Positions 1 through 7,195 are shown, counted from the stretch's first letter. The stretch: 13,704 nt of DNA from Methanoregula sp. (GCA_003136075.1 PNBP01000071.1:18228-31931), one strand, 5' to 3'. The notes: generated by a model from the sequence alone, not told the origin. Made by a program: numbers and translations.

Positions 1-632
1 TATGCGATCTCAGAGTACGCGTTGTCCGATACGACGACTATCGTGTGTTCGCGGGCAAAGTCCACAACTTCTTTGTAGAATCCCGCCGGAGCAACCGCTG
101 CCGTCGGGTTGTTGGGATAGTTGATGAACATGAGTTTTGCAGATTTCAGGACGTTATGGGGGATGTCATCGAGAACCGGTATGAAATTGTTCTCCCGGGT
201 CAGCGGCATCTCGTGCAAGTTTCCCTCTGCAAAGAGCGTTCCGGTCCGGTATACCGGGTACCCGGGACTGGGAGCGAGCACGTAGTCTCCGGGATTGACA
301 AACGCTTCTGCAATATGGGCGATACCGTCTTTTGAGCCCATAAGTGCAAGCGTCTCTTTCATGGGCTCAAGGGAAACACCAAATCGTGTCTTATACCATG
401 CGGCAACAGCCTGCCGGTATTCCGGCATACCGGTATAGGACGGGTAATGATGATTTTGGGGGTTCTGTGCCGCTGCACAGAGTGAAGCGACGATGTGTGG
501 GGGGGTGGGGAGATCCGGGTCTCCGACACCGAGGTCAATGATATCCACGCCTTTTTTTTGCTGAGCTGCTTTCATCTCGTCAATCCGTGCAAAAAGGTAC
601 GGCGGGAGATTACTCATGCGGTCTGCGTACAT
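1..632 (-). CDS. dapL: LL-diaminopimelate aminotransferase, N-terminal part (C-terminus off the window edge)
   Basis: PLP-dependent class I/II aminotransferase expected to convert tetrahydrodipicolinate plus glutamate directly to LL-diaminopimelate in lysine biosynthesis, in the cytoplasm. About 210 residues are visible on the minus strand, starting [20 protein letters not shown]. Visible family features are an N-terminal [12 protein letters not shown] segment (substrate and cofactor pocket), [33 protein letters not shown], the INYPNNPT segment that positions the PLP ring, and [11 protein letters not shown], which carries the Asp and Tyr that contact PLP. The catalytic Lys lies beyond position 1 and cannot be checked. 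The ATG at 632 is chosen because the protein begins as in methanogen relatives and an AGGT lies at 640-643. The gene is transcribed divergently from cutA. Other class I aminotransferases (aspartate type) are the main alternative, but the opening [10 protein letters not shown] and Pro-Gly-Tyr-Pro segments fit DapL best. Confidence 0.88.
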   Translation of the reverse strand, partial: MYADRMSNLPPYLFARIDEMKAAQQKKGVDIIDLGVGDPDLPTPPHIVASLCAAAQNPQNHHYPSYTGMPEYRQAVAAWYKTRFGVSLEPMKETLALMGSKDGIAHIAEAFVNPGDYVLAPSPGYPVYRTGTLFAEGNLHEMPLTRENNFIPVLDDIPHNVLKSAKLMFINYPNNPTAAVAPAGFYKEVVDFAREHTIVVVSDNAYSEIA

Positions 633-767
633 AGATATTACCTGTTTGTTTTCCGGATGTATAGTAATTAACGATCACAAAATCCCACGTCGGCAGGGTA
701 CCCCTCTATGATCAGCTTATTACCAAAAAGCCTGTATTTACAAATCAAGGGAGTGTGTGACAAGCAT

Positions 768-1106
768 ATGACTGTGAAAAACGATAAATCCCCACCTAAA
801 ATTGTTGTTGTTTTCTGTACCGCACCACACGACGCTTCAGAGTCCATTGCACGTGCACTGGTTGAACAGCGGAAGGTTGCCTGTGTCAACGTAACTCCTG
901 TGCGATCGTACTACCGGTGGAAAGGAAAGTTCTGCGCAGATAATGAAGACCTGCTTATAGCGAAGATCCCAAAAAAAGATTCTTCGGCAGTAATCGCCCT
1001 CATAAAATCCATCCACCCGTATGAACTGCCGGAGATCATTGTCCTCCCGGTTGTCGCAGGATATGCACCCTATCTCGAGTGGGTGTACCAGGAAGCACGG
1101 GCATGA
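768..1106 (+). CDS. cutA: CutA1-family divalent cation tolerance protein
   Basis: Small cytoplasmic protein of the CutA1 family, which forms trimers with a ferredoxin-like fold. The family was named for copper and other divalent-metal tolerance in E. coli, but its biochemical role is still uncertain. The 112-residue product has the usual family length (about 105-115) and shows the signature in order: VVFCTAPHDASESIARALVE, then ACVNVTPVRSYYRWKGKF, then the acidic DNEDLLIAKI strand, then HPYELPEIIVLPV and the closing YLEWV. An in-frame ATG at 708 and GTG at 753 exist upstream. The ATG at 768 is preferred because the family begins near the VVVFCTA strand and a GTGTGTGA stretch at 753-760 can act as ribosome site about seven bases away. 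A TATA-like CTTATTA lies near 715-721. It stands alone between dapL (divergent) and the DUF1890 gene. Confidence 0.9.
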   Translation: MTVKNDKSPPKIVVVFCTAPHDASESIARALVEQRKVACVNVTPVRSYYRWKGKFCADNEDLLIAKIPKKDSSAVIALIKSIHPYELPEIIVLPVVAGYAPYLEWVYQEARA

Positions 1107-1221
1107 TCCACAAACCAGCCTGATTAGATGAGCGCGCTATCGTTGCGATGTATGGATGCGCAAAGGTTATTTCCTTATGGCTGATGAAAGAACTGTACTA
1201 TACGACAGGAATTGATCAATT

Positions 1222-1695
1222 GTGACTGGTGAAATTGCAGAACAGTTGGGAACCGCGCTCCTCGTACTCGGGTGCCCTCAGGTGCCGGTGCAGACGAGCA
1301 TTGCGCTTTACCTGATCCACCGCTTAAAAAAGGCCGGTATCGTACCGGTGGTCGCCGGCAACAAAGCGGCAAACACCCTACTCGTTGTCGCTGATCCGGA
1401 TCGACATTACATCGGGGAAATCATGGATCTTGACCGGGCAATTGCCCAGATCACCGAGAAGAAGCGGGATTTTGACCGGTGTTTTGTCTTTATCCATAAC
1501 GATGCAGGCATCAGCTATGCTGCAACGATGAACGCGATCTCAAAAGCGAAACTCTATACGCTGGTGTATGGCGAGCACCAGGACACCCTTGTGGGACAGA
1601 TTGACTTTCCCTGCATAAAAATCGCTGCAAAAGCCGTGCATAACCCCCTGCCGCTGAAAAAAGCAATCGACGAGGTGACACCATGGGCTGCGTAG
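1222..1695 (+). CDS. DUF1890 family protein (methanogen-specific, unknown function)
   Basis: 157 residues, soluble, no signal peptide or membrane span. It matches the DUF1890 family as I know it from methanogens: an opening hydrophobic strand followed by LGCPQVPVQTSIALYL (Cys18), then a Rossmann-like alternation with VVAGNKAANTLLVVADPDRH, a DLDRAI segment, and the striking FVFIHNDAGISYAATMNAIS block (HNDAGISY at 92-99). The start is a GTG at 1222 with AGGA about 11 bases upstream; no ATG is available upstream in frame. Its 3' end overlaps the following DUF1894 gene by 13 bases, so the two are almost certainly translated together. The biochemical function is not known to me. The conserved Cys-Pro and His-Asn-Asp motifs would fit a cofactor- or metal-binding site, but that is inference. 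Confidence 0.82.
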   Translation: MTGEIAEQLGTALLVLGCPQVPVQTSIALYLIHRLKKAGIVPVVAGNKAANTLLVVADPDRHYIGEIMDLDRAIAQITEKKRDFDRCFVFIHNDAGISYAATMNAISKAKLYTLVYGEHQDTLVGQIDFPCIKIAAKAVHNPLPLKKAIDEVTPWAA

Positions 1696-1964
1696 AATCC
1701 ATGAACTATGAGGTCCTGCTCCGCGATGGATCGTTTAAGGAGTGCAGGGATTATATCAAAGAGCACTTCTCCGAATATATTGATGTCCAGCCTGGGTTCA
1801 AGGTTTTTGATATTTATCTCATCGGTGTCCCCCCCCTCGCTATCGGACTTGACCATGATTTCATCGTCTTTCCCTATACAAAACCCTGTCATGGTACATT
1901 CCTGCTGCGGGTGGAAGATACCGCGGAGGCGGCACGGCTGCGGTCTATAAAAAAGGGCACGTGA
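1683..1964 (+). CDS. DUF1894 family protein (methanogen-specific, unknown function)
   Basis: 93-residue soluble protein matching DUF1894, a family I know only from methanogens. Visible conserved features are the opening MGCVESMNYEVLL (Cys3), SFKECRDYIKEHF (Cys21), the KVFDIYLIGVPPLAIGLD strand-loop and the FPYTKPCHGTFLL block (Cys69). The ATG at 1683 is supported by a GAGGTGA ribosome site at 1672-1678, which lies inside the end of the DUF1890 gene. A second in-frame ATG at 1701 would delete the conserved MGCVES opening. The 13-base overlap with DUF1890 and the repeated pairing of these families suggest that the products act together or form a complex. The three conserved-looking Cys residues hint at redox or metal chemistry. 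No function is assigned. Confidence 0.82.
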   Translation: MGCVESMNYEVLLRDGSFKECRDYIKEHFSEYIDVQPGFKVFDIYLIGVPPLAIGLDHDFIVFPYTKPCHGTFLLRVEDTAEAARLRSIKKGT

Positions 1965-2009
1965 AGTAAGATCCTCGTTCCCGATCAGAACCTGAATATA
2001 CTGATTGAT

Positions 2010-2044
2010 AAGAGTGCTCTTGAGAGATACCTGTCATCTTTTTT
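2010..2044 (+). terminator. Putative T-run terminator after the DUF1890-DUF1894 operon
   Basis: A small inverted repeat (AAGAG 2010-2014, CTCTT 2017-2021) is followed by a six-T run at 2039-2044. This lies about 75 bases past the DUF1894 stop and fits an archaeal U-run terminator. The hairpin itself is weak. Confidence 0.4.
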
Positions 2045-2085
2045 ACTGAAGGGGGATCATTACCCGTGAAAAATTCTGATGAAAT

Positions 2086-2101
2086 CCCGATGCGGGTTTT
2101 T
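2086..2101 (+). terminator. Hairpin plus T5, possible terminator
   Basis: CCCG (2086-2089), a three-base loop and CGGG (2093-2096) are followed directly by TTTTT (2097-2101). The shape is that of an intrinsic terminator and would insulate the response-regulator promoter from upstream transcription. It could be a second termination point for the DUF1890-DUF1894 transcript. Confidence 0.45.
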
Positions 2102-2137
2102 ACTACTCTCCATAAGAAATAAAAAAATCTATAGAGG

Positions 2138-2148
2138 GTATATATAAT
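2138..2148 (+). promoter_or_regulatory. TATA box of the receiver-domain gene
   Basis: An uninterrupted GTATATATAAT stretch sits about 50 bases ahead of the ATG at 2193. That spacing would place the transcription start near 2168-2170 and leave a roughly 24-base leader carrying the GGGAG ribosome site (2183-2187). It is the clearest archaeal promoter in the window. Confidence 0.65.
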
Positions 2149-2192
2149 ATTTCGTAAAACATGTATGCAGGAACTCTGTTAAGGGAGATACG

Positions 2193-2579
2193 ATGAGCAA
2201 AGGTAAAGTACTTTTAATGGATGACGAACAGATTATCCTCGATGTTACGTATGAAGTACTTAAATTTCTCGGGTATGAAGTAGCCTTTGCAAAAGAAGGT
2301 GGAGCTGCCATCGAGATGTACAAAAAAGAAAAAGCCAATAACCAACCCTTTGATCTGGTCATTCTGGACTTATCCATCCCGGACGGGATGAATGGCCGGG
2401 AAGCGATCGAAAAACTCCGGGCTTTTGATCCGCAGGTAAAAGCAGTGGTGTCCAGTGGCTATTCAAATGATCCGGTGATGCAGAATTTCTCTTCATATGG
2501 TTTTTCAGGGCGGCTCACGAAGCCCTACCGGATTAACGAGATAAAATGCATGCTCGAAGAAATGATTGGCTCAAAATAA
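2193..2579 (+). CDS. Single-domain response regulator (CheY-like receiver)
   Basis: 128 residues that are essentially one receiver (REC) domain with no output domain. The acidic pair D10-D11, phosphoacceptor D59 (in LVILDLS), the switch Ser at 87 or 88 (VVSSGYS) and the invariant K110 (LTKPY) are all present, so it should be phosphorylated by a histidine kinase. The SSGYSNDPVM...GFSGRLTKPYRINE tail resembles receivers attached to hybrid kinases more than chemotaxis CheY, which suggests a phosphorelay or stand-alone signalling role. The start has a good ribosome site (GGGAG at 2183-2187) and a strong TATA box upstream. No kinase is encoded in the window. The convergent HEAT-repeat gene ends only 12 bases away, but convergent placement does not by itself show a functional link. 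Confidence 0.92.
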   Translation: MSKGKVLLMDDEQIILDVTYEVLKFLGYEVAFAKEGGAAIEMYKKEKANNQPFDLVILDLSIPDGMNGREAIEKLRAFDPQVKAVVSSGYSNDPVMQNFSSYGFSGRLTKPYRINEIKCMLEEMIGSK

Positions 2580-2580
2580 A

Positions 2581-2600
2581 CAAAAAAAAGATTATTTTTT
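2581..2600. terminator. Bidirectional T-run terminator between convergent genes
   Basis: An A8 run at 2582-2589 reads as T8 on the minus strand directly after the HEAT-repeat stop (2592). A T6 run at 2595-2600 lies just past the response-regulator stop on the plus strand. The two convergent genes thus share a compact terminator, with each T-run reached right after the relevant stop. Confidence 0.55.
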
Positions 2601-3494
2601 GGACAATTTTTTGCGGGAAATTTTCTCGATTGCTTCTTCAGCAGCCTTGCGGACATACTCGTCTTTGTCCTCTTTGAGTTTTTTGAGTGGTTCCAGTGCC
2701 CGTTTGTCCCCGATATTGCCAAGAGCATCAGCGGCCCCCCAGCGAACATACCAGTCGCTGTTTTTCAATGACTCGATCAGGGTTTCCACCGGGGCTTCGC
2801 TCCCAAGTCTCCCAAGCGCCCATGTGGCAGGCACCTGCACGAACGAGTCTGACTCCTTTAGTGCCTTTCCAAGGCACATCGCCGCCCGTTTATCGCCGAT
2901 CTTTCCAAGAGCATCGGCAGCCCCCCAGCGAACATACCAGTCCTGATCATTGACCGACTGGATGAGCGGTTCAACGGCACGGCTGTCCTTGATCTCGCCA
3001 AGCGCCCAGACAGCTCGAACCCGCACCCACCAGTTCCTGTCCTTTAATGCGAGGATCAGTGGTACCACGGCCGGTTCGCCAATCATGGAAAGGGCAAGAG
3101 CGCTGCGCCACTGGACGTCATTATCGCCCTCCCTCATAAGTTTGATAAGCGGTGCAATTGCCGGTTCACCCAGTTTTGCAAGAATCATCGACGCATGCCA
3201 GCGGACATCAAAATCGTTTTCAATCATTGCACGGACAAGCTGAGGAATCGCCGCATCCCCCATGCGTGCCAGTGCCAGTTCGGCAAGCCAGCGGACATCG
3301 TGATCGGTTTCCTTTAACGCTCGCATTAATGGTTTGATCGCCGGCTCACCGATATCACCCAGTGCCAGTGCCGCACGCCACCGGATGCCCAGGTTGGTAT
3401 GCCGCATCGCTTTTATCAGTCCGTCCATGTCCATGCCGCTGGTGCTGTGGACATAGTACGCTTTTTTGTCGTACATCAGTCCATTCGAATTCAT
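2592..3494 (-). CDS. HEAT-repeat protein (PBS-lyase/E-Z type repeats)
   Basis: 300-residue soluble alpha-solenoid made almost entirely of nine HEAT repeats after a short lead of about 23 residues. Units carry the pattern PLI.AL...D..VRW.AA.ALG.IG...A, with a Trp after the VR in most of them. Units 1-4 have a 30-residue period ending in GEPA or GDAA; units 5-8 have a 31-residue period, several ending GDKRA. Such proteins act as protein-binding scaffolds; the family also includes phycobilin-lyase-like repeats, and no lyase activity is implied here. The C-terminus is basic (KISRKKLSKK). The ATG at 3494 follows a GGTGG ribosome site about six bases away. Transcription converges on the response regulator. 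No catalytic domain is visible, and the binding partner cannot be read from the sequence. Confidence 0.9.
   Translation of the reverse strand: MNSNGLMYDKKAYYVHSTSGMDMDGLIKAMRHTNLGIRWRAALALGDIGEPAIKPLMRALKETDHDVRWLAELALARMGDAAIPQLVRAMIENDFDVRWHASMILAKLGEPAIAPLIKLMREGDNDVQWRSALALSMIGEPAVVPLILALKDRNWWVRVRAVWALGEIKDSRAVEPLIQSVNDQDWYVRWGAADALGKIGDKRAAMCLGKALKESDSFVQVPATWALGRLGSEAPVETLIESLKNSDWYVRWGAADALGNIGDKRALEPLKKLKEDKDEYVRKAAEEAIEKISRKKLSKK
2701..2756 (-). repeat. Direct repeat copy A within the HEAT gene (unit 8)
   Basis: This 56-base segment matches 2887-2942 at 50 of 56 positions by eye. It encodes the DWYVRWGAADALGNIGDKR part of HEAT unit 8. The offset of 186 bases is exactly 62 codons, that is two HEAT units. 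Confidence 0.85.
2887..2942 (-). repeat. Direct repeat copy B within the HEAT gene (unit 6)
   Basis: Partner of 2701-2756, encoding DWYVRWGAADALGKIGDKR of HEAT unit 6. High nucleotide identity, and not only protein identity, indicates a fairly recent duplication of a two-unit block or ongoing gene conversion. Confidence 0.85.
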
Positions 3495-3703
3495 TGCACT
3501 ACCACCATTCCTCTTTTAATTCAGTTATCCTTTTAGAGTAGATAATAAATTGTGCATGCCATTTACCCGCGTTCATGAAACTATTGACCCGGAAAATGAT
3601 GCCTGGCACTTTTTATAGAAGTGTTAGATGATGCTGAAATATTTGAATATAACCATTTTTATAGCCGCCGTGGTAGGGAGTCGGGACGAATTTTCTGGTT
3701 CCC

Positions 3704-3715
3704 GTTATAAAAATC
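3704..3715 (+). promoter_or_regulatory. Likely TATA box of the 2-oxoacid oxidoreductase operon
   Basis: GTTATAAAAATC lies 75-85 bases ahead of the ATG at 3789. It would place the transcription start near 3736 and give a leader of about 50 bases. The 294-base gap between the divergent HEAT and oxidoreductase genes also holds two identical TTTTTATAG words (3610-3618 and 3656-3664), which read as CTATAAAAA on the minus strand and could serve the HEAT gene. Assignment of each box to a gene is tentative. Confidence 0.45.
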
Positions 3716-3788
3716 AGTACCGTCCGATCTACACTATCCCAAACTTTATCCCTCTCTGGTGGCATCTGAAAATAGAAGGGAGTCTTAT

Positions 3789-5444
3789 ATGGCAAAGGAA
3801 GTGTCAGTGCTTATCGGTGGGAAGGCAGGAGACGGTATTAATAATGCCGGGGCGATGATCGCCCGGATGTTCAGCCATCTGGGGTATCGTGTGTTCATGT
3901 ATTATGATTACCCGTCACTGATCCGGGGCGGGCATAATTTTGCCATTGTCCGGGCATCTGAACAACCCGTTGCCGTGCACCAGAACCGGGCGGATTTCAT
4001 TCTTGCCCTTGACCAGGAAACCGTGGACCTGCACCAGTCGCATTGTCCCGGTTGTACGCTTGTGATCAATTCCGACCGGGTAAAACCTGTCGATGGAGCG
4101 CCGTCTGTCTCCCTGACCGCACTTCTCACTGCAGAAGCGGCACCATCCATTATGGGGAATTCTGCTATGCTTGGAGCATTTGCAAAGACAGCCGGTATTC
4201 CGTGGGAGAAGGTGGAGAGCGTATTTTTTGCCCATATGCCAAAAGCTGAACAGAACCTTCGTGTTGCCCGGCGGGCATATGACCTGGTGCAGACTGTGCG
4301 GGTGGTAGAACCGCTGCACCGGGCCGCACTTCCGCTCCTGACCGGGAATGAAGCGGTTGGGCTTGGACTGGTTAAGGGCGGGTTGGCTGCCTATGTGTCA
4401 TATCCCATGACCCCGTCCTCAAGCATCCTGCATTTCCTTGCAGAACAAAAGGACCGGTTTTGCCTGAAGGTGGTTCACCCGGAAAATGAGATTGCCGTTA
4501 TCCTGATGGCGCTCGGGTTTGCGTATGCCGGCACCCGGACAGCGGTGGGGACGTCGGGAGGCGGTTTTTGCCTGATGACTGAAGGACTCTCGTTTGCCGG
4601 CATGGCAGAATTTCCCGTCGTGATTGTCATGTCGCAGAGGACCGGCCCTTCCACCGGGCTTCCGACGTATTCCGGGCAGGCCGACCTGCATTTTGTGCGG
4701 TCTGCCGGTCAGGGTGAGTTCGCCCGGCTTATTGTTGCTCCCGCTGATGCCGACGAGGCATATGTGTGGTCAAAAATTGCCATGGACTGTGCATGGGAAT
4801 ACCAGGTTCCCGCGTTTGTCCTCATCGACAAAATGTTGTCCGAAGGAACATATAGTTTCACCCGGGATACCACCGATGACGAGACACTCGCTGACCCTCT
4901 CCGGAAGGGCATTGCGATGCCGTATGCCCGGTACCGCGATACCCCGGACGGGATCTCCCCGCTTGCTTTTCCCGGCACAAAAGGAGCGATTGTGAAGGCA
5001 AACAGTTACGCTCACGATGAGGATGGAATCACGATCGAAGAGGCACCGGTTGTTTTACAGATGACGCACAAGCGCATGAGAAAAGAGGAGAGTCTCATCA
5101 GCGGACTGGACCGGTATCATCCGGTAAACCTGTTGGGGGTTCCGGATGCATCCACCGCTCTCCTGTGCTGGGGATCGACCCGGGGCGCCTGTGTGGAAGC
5201 AGCTGGCCGTCTTGGTCTGCGGGTTGTGCAGCCGGTGGTTCTCTCTCCGTTCCCGGAGCGTCAGGTAAAAGAGGCATTGGCAGGTGTGAAACGGTTGATT
5301 GTGGTTGAGGAGAATGCAACCGGGCAACTGGCGGCCGTTGCACGGCAGTATGGTATCCCCTCTGATGCACGTGTGCTGAACTATGACGGGCGATCATTTA
5401 CCCCGGACGAACTCTATGAACGGATACAGGAGGTGATGCACTAA
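3789..5444 (+). CDS. 2-oxoacid:ferredoxin oxidoreductase, fused gamma-alpha subunit
   Basis: Subunit of a thiamine-diphosphate enzyme that oxidatively decarboxylates a 2-oxoacid to its acyl-CoA, or runs in reverse, with ferredoxin as electron partner (KorA-like). The 551-residue protein carries an N-terminal gamma domain (about 1-175; GGKAGDGI at 10-17, SLIRGGHN at 43-50), then the alpha pyrimidine-binding domain (YPMTPSS at 205-211, GTSGGG near 254) and a C-terminal domain with the VVEENATGQLA segment. This gamma-alpha fusion is the arrangement of Sulfolobus-type enzymes. The ATG at 3789 is chosen over the in-frame ATG at 3759 because AGGGAG sits six bases upstream and the gamma-domain strand begins directly after it. 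The stop overlaps the beta-subunit ATG by one base, indicating coupled translation. The preferred substrate (2-oxoglutarate, pyruvate or other) cannot be decided from sequence. YPMTPSS replaces the usual YPITPSS. Confidence 0.9.
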   Translation: MAKEVSVLIGGKAGDGINNAGAMIARMFSHLGYRVFMYYDYPSLIRGGHNFAIVRASEQPVAVHQNRADFILALDQETVDLHQSHCPGCTLVINSDRVKPVDGAPSVSLTALLTAEAAPSIMGNSAMLGAFAKTAGIPWEKVESVFFAHMPKAEQNLRVARRAYDLVQTVRVVEPLHRAALPLLTGNEAVGLGLVKGGLAAYVSYPMTPSSSILHFLAEQKDRFCLKVVHPENEIAVILMALGFAYAGTRTAVGTSGGGFCLMTEGLSFAGMAEFPVVIVMSQRTGPSTGLPTYSGQADLHFVRSAGQGEFARLIVAPADADEAYVWSKIAMDCAWEYQVPAFVLIDKMLSEGTYSFTRDTTDDETLADPLRKGIAMPYARYRDTPDGISPLAFPGTKGAIVKANSYAHDEDGITIEEAPVVLQMTHKRMRKEESLISGLDRYHPVNLLGVPDASTALLCWGSTRGACVEAAGRLGLRVVQPVVLSPFPERQVKEALAGVKRLIVVEENATGQLAAVARQYGIPSDARVLNYDGRSFTPDELYERIQEVMH

Positions 5445-6292
5445 TGGCACGCACATTGATTACGGGTGCCCAAAACACTTGGTGCCCGGGCTGCGGGAAC
5501 TTCACTCTCCAGCACACGCTCAAAAATGTACTTGCGGACCGGGAAACTGAAGGGAAGTCCCTTGATGATGTCGTGCTCGTCACCGGCATCGGCTGCCATG
5601 CAAAAATGGCCGATTACCTCAACATCAACAGTGTCTATACGCTTCACGGGCGGACAATCCCGGTTGCTACGGGCATAAAACTTGCAAACCCGGACCTTAC
5701 GGTCATCTGCTGTGCGGGGGACGGTGATGCGTATGCCGAAGGACTCGATCACCTGATCTTTGCGGCAAAACGCAATATCGACATCACCCTGATTGTCCAC
5801 AATAACCAGGTATACGGGCTGACCACCGGACAGTACACCCCGACATCCCCGCTGGGCTTCAAGGGAAAGTCAACCCCGTCGGGCACTACTGAATATCCAT
5901 TTAACCCGGTTGAACTCATGCTGGCTTCGGGCGCAACTTATATCGCACGCGGGTATACAAAAAAGATGCCCCTTTTGCAAACATTGATTCACGACGGAAT
6001 TGCGCACAAGGGATTTGCATTTATCGATGTGCTCCAGATCTGCGCGACGTTTTTTAACATGACTGACTATTACCAGTCCCGGGTCTACGAATTGACTGGT
6101 CACGATGCCACGGACTTTGAAGCTGCATGCAAAAAAGCCCGCGAATGGGATTATAACCGCGATGCACCCATTGCGCTTGGCAGGATATACCAGCGGATGC
6201 TTCCGACGTTTGATTCCCATTACCCTACCCGTTCGATAACAAAAGAAGAGCGGGAGGAACGTATTACCCGCCTTCTTAAGGGAAGCGTTTAA
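5444..6292 (+). CDS. 2-oxoacid:ferredoxin oxidoreductase, beta subunit
   Basis: 282-residue partner of the preceding gene (KorB-like). It binds the diphosphate end of thiamine diphosphate and one [4Fe-4S] cluster. Visible features are WCPGCGN (C14, C17), GIGCHAK (C51), the ThDP/Mg motif GDGDAYAEGLDH starting at 92, the HNNQVYGLTTGQ.TPTS segment, and LQICATF (C200). The four Cys positions match the cluster ligands of two-subunit archaeal oxidoreductases (WCxxC, GC and a late Cys). Length is normal for the family. The ATG at 5444 overlaps the alpha stop and has a near-perfect GGAGGTGA ribosome site at 5429-5436. No ferredoxin-like delta subunit follows, so electrons must leave to a free ferredoxin. 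An eight-T run starts right after the stop. Confidence 0.92.
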   Translation: MARTLITGAQNTWCPGCGNFTLQHTLKNVLADRETEGKSLDDVVLVTGIGCHAKMADYLNINSVYTLHGRTIPVATGIKLANPDLTVICCAGDGDAYAEGLDHLIFAAKRNIDITLIVHNNQVYGLTTGQYTPTSPLGFKGKSTPSGTTEYPFNPVELMLASGATYIARGYTKKMPLLQTLIHDGIAHKGFAFIDVLQICATFFNMTDYYQSRVYELTGHDATDFEAACKKAREWDYNRDAPIALGRIYQRMLPTFDSHYPTRSITKEEREERITRLLKGSV

Positions 6293-6300
6293 TTTTTTTT
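6293..6300 (+). terminator. T8 terminator after the oxidoreductase operon
   Basis: An uninterrupted run of eight T follows the beta-subunit TAA directly. It fits an archaeal U-run terminator. No hairpin precedes it. Confidence 0.6.
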
Positions 6301-6361
6301 AATCGCCAGCAAAGAAAAAAGTACATCAGGAAAACCATTCTATCCTACTGCAGGAAACCCC

Positions 6362-7195
6362 ATGGAGAAAACCGGGCCAGATATAAGCGGGATTACCCCC
6401 ATAAAAATACCCGTCCTGAGATCAGGTCTCCCCCGCCTCATCATCATCCCCTTTGCCGTGTTCTTTGTATGGGTTATCGAGACCTTCCTGTCAGAAGGAA
6501 ACATACAGCTGTTCTCGTACAGCAATACGCTGGCCCTTGGTATTTACACGGTTTTTTCCTGCATAATTGTCGGCATTCTTGTCCCGGTCATCTGCATACG
6601 GAGGGCTTTTGTATCGGGTGATGTGAACATGTTCCAGATTGGGTTTCGTGCGGTGCGACGGACGGTTGCGGCATGTGCTGTTACCGGGTTTATGGTCTAT
6701 GCCGGTATGGTATTTTTCTCCCCTTATGGATCCGACAGGATGGCCGTCATCAACGCATTTCTTCTCCTCCTGCCGACTGCAATCGCGTCGATCATGGTCT
6801 GTTGGGTGCTGGTCGGGACCCATATCCAGGCATTTTTCCGGGGTGGCGGTATGGCAGTCTCAATCCTCTATGGTGTTGTGGTGACAGCGATATTTTTTGA
6901 CTGCACCTCATTTGCCCACGCAGGATTATCAGGTGCAGGAGGGAAATTTCCCGTTTTTTTCCTTATCGGGATCATTGTTGCACTTTTCTTTTTTGCAGTC
7001 AGGGATATCTATGCCTCAGCAATACTCCTGGCATTCTGTATGGCTTTCACGGGTGCAGGTTCTCTCGATCCGCTCTATTTTTCAACCGGTGCCCTTTCTG
7101 TGTATGGCACTGCTTTGGTGACGGTCATCGTGCTGGTGCTCGTCCACGGGTATTTTTTCCGGCATTATACCACCATAAGGATACCGGAAGAATGA
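6362..7195 (+). CDS. Multi-pass membrane protein of unknown function
   Basis: 277 residues with about eight hydrophobic spans, roughly at 25-45, 57-79, 103-124, 130-154, 164-185, 194-214, 216-235 and 243-266. The N-terminal 24 residues are polar and Pro-rich, and the C-terminus is short and charged. I do not recognise the family. There is no ATP-binding motif, no clear transporter signature and no pair of conserved Glu/His residues of a membrane protease that I can identify. The few conserved-looking polar residues lie in loops (RRAFVSGDVN, RAVRRT). The ATG at 6362 follows AGGA about nine bases upstream. No convincing TATA box is seen in the short gap after the T8 run, so it may have a weak promoter or depend on read-through. 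Reading frame and hydrophobic pattern support a real gene. Confidence 0.72.
   Translation: MEKTGPDISGITPIKIPVLRSGLPRLIIIPFAVFFVWVIETFLSEGNIQLFSYSNTLALGIYTVFSCIIVGILVPVICIRRAFVSGDVNMFQIGFRAVRRTVAACAVTGFMVYAGMVFFSPYGSDRMAVINAFLLLLPTAIASIMVCWVLVGTHIQAFFRGGGMAVSILYGVVVTAIFFDCTSFAHAGLSGAGGKFPVFFLIGIIVALFFFAVRDIYASAILLAFCMAFTGAGSLDPLYFSTGALSVYGTALVTVIVLVLVHGYFFRHYTTIRIPEE

Noticed and set aside
45..541. Two plus-strand open frames at the window start
   Set aside because: They are antisense to the dapL coding frame, which carries clear aminotransferase motifs; their products show no family features.
2592..3494. HEAT-gene repeats as a CRISPR or tandem-repeat array
   Set aside because: The repeats are in-frame coding units with a 90-93 base period and diverged sequence, not short identical repeats with unique spacers.
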